From contig CAZUXY010000033.1 of the NCBI GenBank assembly GCA_964624235.1, forward strand, positions 1 to 55,459: DNA of 55,459 nt, written 5' to 3'. The notes under the pieces were generated by a model. It was not told the origin of the DNA, made no database searches, and saw only the letters and a program-made list of their open reading frames with translations. Both the position numbers and the translations under genes were made by a program. This document shows, piece by piece, positions 51,170-55,459 of the stretch (positions are counted from its first letter, which is position 1; each line of letters opens with the position of its first letter). The DNA comes from CAZUXY01 sp964624235. Lineage in GTDB: Bacteria; Spirochaetota; UBA4802; UBA5368.

Positions 51170-51814
51170 TTATTTACTCGATCCGAAGGGATAGCGCACC
51201 CCCAGCCTGAACATGAATCCCGACATGTCTACTTCAAGATTATCATATTCCAGTTTCATCCCGCGATAGCCCGCTTCCCCTATGAATCCCACTTTAGATC
51301 CGTCAGGCTGAAAAGCGGCGCCTACAAGTACTTGCCAGCTAAACCCGTGAAAAAACTTAGTTACTTTCTCCTCGTCGTAACTTTTTCCTGAAGGGTAGTC
51401 GGTAAATTCAGGCTGAGAATAATGAAGTATCATGAACCCCCAACCCAATCCGATGGTTGTATACGGTTCCACGTAAATATATTTTTTAAGTACGGGAAGT
51501 CTAAGCTGGGCATTCATGAATGCCGGCATAGTATACGCGTTTGTGTCAGCTTTAACATCGGCATAAACCGACCCACCGAGATGCTCTACACCCAGCTTTC
51601 TGTTCCATTGCAGCCAGAAGAATCCCACTTCCGGGCCCAGTACAAAGTAAGGATCAAGTTTCCAGGTGTGCTGAAACGCCACATCAAGGCCGAACTTGGA
51701 AGGGTCGGTGGCATAGCCGGCGCCGATGCGCCCCTGGATTTCTTTCTCCACCGCCATGAGCGGCGAGGCCGACATTACCAGAAGTAAAAACAGAACTGTA
51801 GTTATTCTTTTCAT
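51170..51814 (-). CDS. Outer-membrane beta-barrel protein
   Basis: A 214-residue protein with a signal peptide (cleavage near LMAVE) and alternating beta strands throughout the mature part: FGLDVAFQHTWKL, YFVLGPEVGFFWLQWN, YIYVEPYTTIGLGWGFMIL, WQVLVGAAFQP, GFIGEAGYRGMKLEY, MSGFMFRLGVRYPFG. The last strand and aromatic pattern suit an eight-stranded barrel of the OprF/OmpW size. Role unknown; probably structural or a small pore. The gene lies 36 bases upstream of the serine hydrolase gene on the same strand, so the three may be co-transcribed. Confidence 0.65.
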   Translation of the reverse strand: MKRITTVLFLLLVMSASPLMAVEKEIQGRIGAGYATDPSKFGLDVAFQHTWKLDPYFVLGPEVGFFWLQWNRKLGVEHLGGSVYADVKADTNAYTMPAFMNAQLRLPVLKKYIYVEPYTTIGLGWGFMILHYSQPEFTDYPSGKSYDEEKVTKFFHGFSWQVLVGAAFQPDGSKVGFIGEAGYRGMKLEYDNLEVDMSGFMFRLGVRYPFGSSK

Positions 51815-52150
51815 TCAATGTCTCCTGATTGGTTTCTTTCTACTTTTAATTATCTCTAGATGCGCCACAGAGGCACGGAGGCACAGGGAGTATTTGATAT
51901 TAACAGCTGAAAGTGCATTCTATCTTTTATTATCAACGAATCCTCGCGACGTGTATAATGATAAAAAAGTACTCACCGGTCGTGAAGGTATAACGAACGA
52001 CGATGCCTTGGAATTACATCAACAATTATTGATTCAGGCGTTAGTTTTCATCAATAACAGAACTTTTACCACTCTCTGTGTCTCCGCGCCTCTGTGGCTG
52101 AACAAACTATCAGCGCCAGGTTGAATACTAACGCGACCATCTCCGGCCTG
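51815..52150. other. Gap holding the inverted-repeat element
   Basis: About 336 bases, lower in GC than the flanks. It is mostly filled by the element bounded by inverted repeats at 51864-51890 and 52072-52098. No gene supported inside it. Confidence 0.5.
51864..52098. repeat. 235-bp element with 27-bp terminal inverted repeats
   Basis: The left arm begins GCCACAGAGGCACGGAG (51864-51890) and the right arm is its reverse complement (52072-52098), with 24 of 27 bases matching and all three differences G/A. Sequences of the CACAGAGGCACAGAG kind recur in many environmental genomes as dispersed repeats. The interior (51891-52071) has no convincing ORF, so it looks like a MITE-like or decayed mobile element. 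Target-site duplications were not seen. Confidence 0.55.
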
Positions 52151-52501
52151 TCAAGGATTTATATCAACCAGCACCCGATCGCCGGGTTCGTTACGGTACC
52201 AGGTGATTCGCACGCGGCGTCCCTTGTATCTGAGCAGGCCGACGCGGCATCGGTATTGTGCTTCACGGATTGCGGCCCGGCTTTTAAGGGATGAGTAGAA
52301 ATTTTTTACGAAGACGGTCCTGTTGCCCTCGGCGTCCAGGGCGAAGACCATCACCTGTCCCAGGTCGTTGGGGGCGATGTCCACCACCGTGACCGTCGAG
52401 GTGACGGTTTCATGGGTTAGTCGGTCCACCGTCGTACAAGTGGAGAATAGTATTGCACATAATTGCATAACGAAAAATATTGCCGCACGCTTGTGATTCA
52501 T
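52151..52501 (-). CDS. Small predicted lipoprotein of unknown function
   Basis: A 116-residue protein with an N-terminal export signal and a possible lipobox LFSTC (Cys22). The mature domain (TSTVTVVDIAPNDLGQVMVFALDAEGN, VGLLRYKGRRVRITWYRN) looks like a small OB-fold or beta barrel, like the lipoprotein at 19544-19870, though I cannot align the two clearly. The NYN gene lies just upstream (13-base gap) on the same strand. Confidence 0.5.
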   Translation of the reverse strand: MNHKRAAIFFVMQLCAILFSTCTTVDRLTHETVTSTVTVVDIAPNDLGQVMVFALDAEGNRTVFVKNFYSSLKSRAAIREAQYRCRVGLLRYKGRRVRITWYRNEPGDRVLVDINP

Positions 52502-52514
52502 TTTTTCTGATTAC

Positions 52515-53135
52515 TTACCATTTATCAGGTTTTCGAATTTTACCATGCGAATCTTCTAATTCAACCGGGAACTGGCAGGCAGCCAACACCCCTGAACGGA
52601 TTTGTTTTTGAAATAATGCATATTTCCCAAGTTCTCTACTGGGTTTTTTATGTGGATTTAGAATACCGATTTTTTTCCTTATTTCATGACTGATAATTCT
52701 AAGCGGTTCAGATAAATCAGAATCATTAGAAATCAGTACCGCAAGGTCATACCTGTCCTCATAGGCATCGTGTAACATATGCACAGCTATATTAACGTCT
52801 GACTTCTTTTCCTCTGTTTTCACGACATCGGCAAATCCCTGGCCGTTAGCAAGAGGCATGTTTACAACATGAGATAGAAAATGACCGTAGATAATCTCTA
52901 CATGCGGGATTGTAGATAAAGCACGCAGAAAAACATGTTGCCGCAAACTTTGATCTGGATCTTTTAGACGTGATTTAACTCTTGCGGTAAAATACTTTAT
53001 TTTTATAATATCATTCTTTGTGCTATCCAGATAACAACGGCATAAAGAATCCAAATTCAGCCATTTATAAGCAGTTCCTTTTATCAGGCCATAATATAAA
53101 TTGAAACCATCAATATAAACATATGTGCGAAGCAC
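52515..53135 (-). CDS. NYN-domain (LabA/DUF88) putative ribonuclease
   Basis: A 206-residue NYN/PIN-like nuclease. Acidic active-site residues are Asp9 (YVYIDGFNLYYG), Asp113 (EKKSDVNIAVHM) and Asp138/Asp140 (ISNDSDLSEPL), the classic metal-binding set of the family. Proteins of this kind are RNases and are often carried on mobile or defence-associated DNA. It is distinctly more AT-rich than its surroundings. The start is a GTG with GGAGG ten bases upstream. A promoter (53224-53252) and a hairpin (53162-53185) precede it. Its target is unknown. Confidence 0.82.
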   Translation of the reverse strand: MLRTYVYIDGFNLYYGLIKGTAYKWLNLDSLCRCYLDSTKNDIIKIKYFTARVKSRLKDPDQSLRQHVFLRALSTIPHVEIIYGHFLSHVVNMPLANGQGFADVVKTEEKKSDVNIAVHMLHDAYEDRYDLAVLISNDSDLSEPLRIISHEIRKKIGILNPHKKPSRELGKYALFQKQIRSGVLAACQFPVELEDSHGKIRKPDKW

Positions 53136-53161
53136 CTATTGAATGCCTCCATGTAATAGCA

Positions 53162-53185
53162 AAGGCCATCCCGAAGAATGGCCTT
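53162..53185 (-). repeat. Hairpin in the NYN gene leader
   Basis: AAGGCCAT (53162-53169) and ATGGCCTT (53178-53185) form a perfect 8-bp stem, loop of eight. It lies between the candidate promoter and the ribosome-binding site, and could affect translation or be a decayed terminator of the promoter's own transcript. Confidence 0.4.
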
Positions 53186-53223
53186 GCGCCCGGCGCCGAA
53201 GCACACGGGGTGATCTATTTATT

Positions 53224-53252
53224 AATATCGTTACATCTATATAAAAAGTCAA
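53224..53252 (-). promoter_or_regulatory. Candidate promoter of the NYN gene
   Basis: On the minus strand TTGACT (53252-53247), 17 bases, then GATATT (53229-53224), 89 bases before the GTG start, in very AT-rich DNA. Confidence 0.4.
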
Positions 53253-53336
53253 CGATTATTTACAAAAATGATTATTATACTCTTTCTAATTTTACTTTGT
53301 TAAAACTGAACCAACAATGAAATGGCATAGTTACTC

Positions 53337-54488
53337 ATGAAAAAGCGCAAACGGACTTTCCATGACCTGATGCAAAAATACCGGGAAAACCCGGTCGAAC
53401 CGCCCTGTCCCCTCTTTGGCGAGTGCGGCGGCTGCCTGATGCAAAATATTTCGTACGAACACCAGCTGCGCGTGAAAAAAGAGTACCTCGAAAAAACCCT
53501 GGAAGGACTTTGCGATGTCGGTGAGGTCCGTCCGTCCACACCCCTGCGTTACCGCAACCGCATGGATTTCGTGACGGCGTTCGGAAAGACGGGACTGCGC
53601 AAACGAGGGCGATACCGCCAGGTGGTGGATGTGCCCCGCTGCGCCCTCATGCAACAGCGATCCGACGACGCCCTGGCCGCCATACGGCCGCACCTGGCAG
53701 GGATCGAGGATTACGACTACCTGCGGCACGAAGGGTACCTTCGCTACCTGGTGCTGCGGCAGGGACGGTACACCGGCATGCTTATGGCCAACCCGGTGGC
53801 GGCGCGACGGGAGAACCGCGTCGAGACGCTGCTGGAATCGCTCTGCGGCATCGCCGATTCGGTGTCCCTCATCCTTAACGAGGGAAAGGCCGATCTATCC
53901 TTCGGCGAGGTGCTGTCAGACGTGAAAGGAGGTTTCATTGAAGAACGCCTCGGGAACCTGCGTTTCCGTATCCGCCCCAATTCCTTTTTCCAGTCCAATT
54001 CGGAAATCGCCCTGTCCATGTATGAAGCGATCAGGGATGAGACGGAGGGTCACGTGCTCGACCTGTATTCCGGCGTCGGCAGCATCTCACTCTTCATCGC
54101 CGACCGTGCCGAGAGCGTAACCGGGGTCGAGGTGCTGCCGGAGGGGGTCGCCGCGGCCTGCGAGAACCGCGAACTCAACGGCATAACCGGCGCCGGGTTC
54201 ATTTGCGCCGATGCGATGGAATTCCTGCGCGGCAACACCCGGCGCTTCGACACCCTGGTAATGGACCCGCCCCGCAGCGGCATACACCCTAAAACACTGA
54301 AGCTCATCGCGACCCTGGCGCCGTCCAAAATCATCTACATGTCGTGCAACCCGGTCACCTTCCGTGACGACTGCCTCGCCCTGGAACACTACCGCATAGA
54401 GAAGTTCGAGGCCTGCGACATGTTCCCCCAGACCGACCACATCGAGACCCTGGCGGTATTGAAGAGGAAGCTGCATGGCATCCGGTGA
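53337..54488 (+). CDS. TrmA/RlmD-type RNA uracil-C5 methyltransferase
   Basis: A 383-residue RNA m5U methyltransferase. An iron-sulfur site is set by Cys24, Cys30, Cys33 (CPLFGECGGC) and Cys102 (VPRCALM). The SAM fold has VLDLYSGVGSISLFIA and MDPPRSGIHPKTL; the catalytic nucleophile is the Cys of IYMSCNPVTF. It lacks the N-terminal TRAM domain that many RlmD proteins carry. Which uridine it methylates is not readable, so I do not assign RlmD or RlmC. No ribosome-binding site precedes the ATG at 53337. Its stop overlaps the start of the next gene by 14 bases. Confidence 0.88.
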   Translation: MKKRKRTFHDLMQKYRENPVEPPCPLFGECGGCLMQNISYEHQLRVKKEYLEKTLEGLCDVGEVRPSTPLRYRNRMDFVTAFGKTGLRKRGRYRQVVDVPRCALMQQRSDDALAAIRPHLAGIEDYDYLRHEGYLRYLVLRQGRYTGMLMANPVAARRENRVETLLESLCGIADSVSLILNEGKADLSFGEVLSDVKGGFIEERLGNLRFRIRPNSFFQSNSEIALSMYEAIRDETEGHVLDLYSGVGSISLFIADRAESVTGVEVLPEGVAAACENRELNGITGAGFICADAMEFLRGNTRRFDTLVMDPPRSGIHPKTLKLIATLAPSKIIYMSCNPVTFRDDCLALEHYRIEKFEACDMFPQTDHIETLAVLKRKLHGIR

Positions 54489-55459
54489 CCTGTCGGCAAG
54501 GGGACTCTCCCGTAGAATAAAACGGCATGTCCACGCCGGTGCGCACGAATTCTACGCCGTGGTTCAACCGGGTTTCGAGGAAACCGCCCGGGACGAGCTT
54601 GCCGCGATCGGCATCTCGGGGCCCATGGAAATCACCGAAGGAGGAATCTCGTTCAGCGCGCACCTTGAAGAATGCTACCGTGTGAACCTCTGCGCGCGCA
54701 CCGTAACCCGCCTGCTCATGCGTATCGCCAGGTTCAGGGCGGAAAACTTCACGAGCCTGAAGGAGAAGGCCGCCGCCGTTCCCTGGGAACTCCACCTGGG
54801 CGGCGGCCCCCCCGGGTTTTCCATCACATGCCGCAAGTCACGGCTGCGCCACACCGGCGCCATCGAGGAGCGGCTCAGGGAAACGATAGTGCGGCGGCTG
54901 GCCGCGAACGGTGCGGGCGTGGATACGACGCGGGGGGAAGCGGCCGCAACCCAGACCCTGTACGTGCGGTTCGATCATGATTTCTGTAAGATCAGCCTGG
55001 ACTCGAGCGGCGAAGCCCTGTACCGGCGGGGATACAAGACCCACGTTACCGAAGCACCATTGCGGGAAACCACGGCGGCCGCAATTCTGCGGGCGGCCAG
55101 ATTGCATGAGTACGACACGCTGCTCGACCCCATGGGCGGCTCGGGCACCTTCTCGCTGGAGGGGGCCATGATGTTTCAAGGAACTCTCCCCGAACCGGGC
55201 CGCTCCTTTGCCTTCCAGGGATGGCCCGCCTTCCGGGCCGCCGCGTTCAACCACCTGGTGAAAAAGCTCTGTAAAGAACATAACGCGTCGACTGCCGCGG
55301 GGAAAACCGTCATCTACCGTGACATAGACCCCGCGGCCCTGGAAGCGGCGGTAAGCAACATAGACGCGGCAGGGATGGCCGGTGTTATACGGGCGGAGCG
55401 GGGCGACTTCCTGGCCGGGCCCCTCCTTCTCCCTCCCGGCCGTACGCTTCTCGTGCTGA
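54475..55459 (+). CDS. THUMP-type RNA guanine-N2 methyltransferase (RlmL-like), 5' part
   Basis: The frame is open from the ATG at 54475 to the window end (328 codons), so the 3' end is missing. The N-terminus fits a THUMP module: FYAVVQPGFEETARDELAAIG, ISFSAHLEECYRVNLCART, and RRGYKTHVTEAPLRETTAAAILRAA, which is the SAM-domain entry of RlmL/Trm14-type enzymes. Motif I is LLDPMGGSGTFSLEGA, with Gly where most relatives have Cys (DPMCGSGT). It probably methylates guanine N2 in 23S rRNA. The overlap of 14 bases with the upstream m5U methyltransferase makes a coupled pair. Confidence 0.85.
   Translation, partial: MASGDLSARGLSRRIKRHVHAGAHEFYAVVQPGFEETARDELAAIGISGPMEITEGGISFSAHLEECYRVNLCARTVTRLLMRIARFRAENFTSLKEKAAAVPWELHLGGGPPGFSITCRKSRLRHTGAIEERLRETIVRRLAANGAGVDTTRGEAAATQTLYVRFDHDFCKISLDSSGEALYRRGYKTHVTEAPLRETTAAAILRAARLHEYDTLLDPMGGSGTFSLEGAMMFQGTLPEPGRSFAFQGWPAFRAAAFNHLVKKLCKEHNASTAAGKTVIYRDIDPAALEAAVSNIDAAGMAGVIRAERGDFLAGPLLLPPGRTLLVL

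Noticed and set aside
51726..52124. 132-codon plus-strand frame overlapping the beta-barrel gene and the inverted-repeat element
   Set aside because: It is made of antisense barrel sequence plus repeat sequence; the interior of the element does not encode a recognisable protein such as a GxxExxY cargo.
53162..53185. Terminator for the NYN or the m5U methyltransferase gene
   Set aside because: It has no T-run in either direction and lies in the leader of both divergent genes, so I list it only as a hairpin.
1..55459. tRNA, rRNA, CRISPR arrays and intact transposase genes
   Set aside because: I looked in all intergenic stretches over 200 bases and saw no tRNA T-loop sequence, spaced direct repeats or transposase-like frame. 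A formal tRNA and IS search was not possible here.

Overview
The window is about 55.5 kb of chromosomal DNA, mostly GC-rich (roughly 55% by eye), with dense gene packing. It contains no rRNA, tRNA, CRISPR array or intact insertion sequence that I can see. Many predicted lipoproteins, a beta-barrel protein, OmpA-like, CsgG-like and MORN-repeat proteins point to a diderm bacterium. A complete-looking set of futalosine-pathway menaquinone genes, a standalone AICAR transformylase, LexA and tandem envelope proteins would fit an uncultured spirochaete-like or deltaproteobacterial-like anaerobe. The phylum call is inference from gene content only and is weak.

Layout. 0-7.3 kb: the 3' end of a TRAP-transporter large permease gene, a tandem ACT protein, a Yip1-like membrane protein, a VWA lipoprotein-like protein, a glycogen-binding-like domain protein, lexA with a candidate self-operator, a ferritin-like/VIT1 fusion and a MATE exporter. 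7.4-10.1 kb: a DUF3795 protein, an ATPase-fold regulator translationally coupled to mqnD, then mqnB. 10.1-16.9 kb (minus strand): a FecR-OmpA fusion and a tight cluster of dehydrogenase, membrane protein, two tandem GT4 glycosyltransferases and two methyltransferases. 17-19.5 kb: STAS protein, peptidyl-tRNA hydrolase and a double cyclic-nucleotide-binding protein. 19.5-25.3 kb: lipoproteins, a compositionally chimeric M30-type metallopeptidase, an M23 peptidase with SH3 repeats, a LarA-type racemase and a thioredoxin-like lipoprotein. 25.4-28 kb: an amino-acid permease with a PLP enzyme of the D-threonine aldolase/alanine racemase N-terminal type. 28-37 kb: mixed housekeeping and envelope genes (HEAT protein, DUF493, BaiN-type flavoprotein, PlsC, PurH C-domain, YjbQ, MORN).

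37.3-42.1 kb is an overlapping menaquinone operon (ubiD-ubiA-ubiX-mqnE-mqnA), and mqnC-ubiE follows at 47.7-49.6 kb. With mqnD-mqnB these supply nearly every step from chorismate to menaquinone: MqnA, MqnE, MqnB, MqnC, MqnD, then prenylation, decarboxylation and C-methylation. The only expected activity not seen is an aminodeoxyfutalosine deaminase. Between mqnA and mqnC lies a 5-kb accessory stretch (DUF1801, PNPOx-like, a WYL regulator with a palindromic promoter, a CsgG lipoprotein) with long non-coding gaps. Diverged direct repeats near 42.97 and 47.12 kb flank the part from the DUF1801 gene to the CsgG gene.

49.6-55.5 kb: a serine hydrolase whose usual N-terminal region appears as a separate downstream gene, a beta-barrel protein, a 235-bp element with 27-bp inverted repeats, a small lipoprotein, an AT-rich NYN-domain nuclease, and two rRNA-methyltransferase-type genes, the last running off the window.
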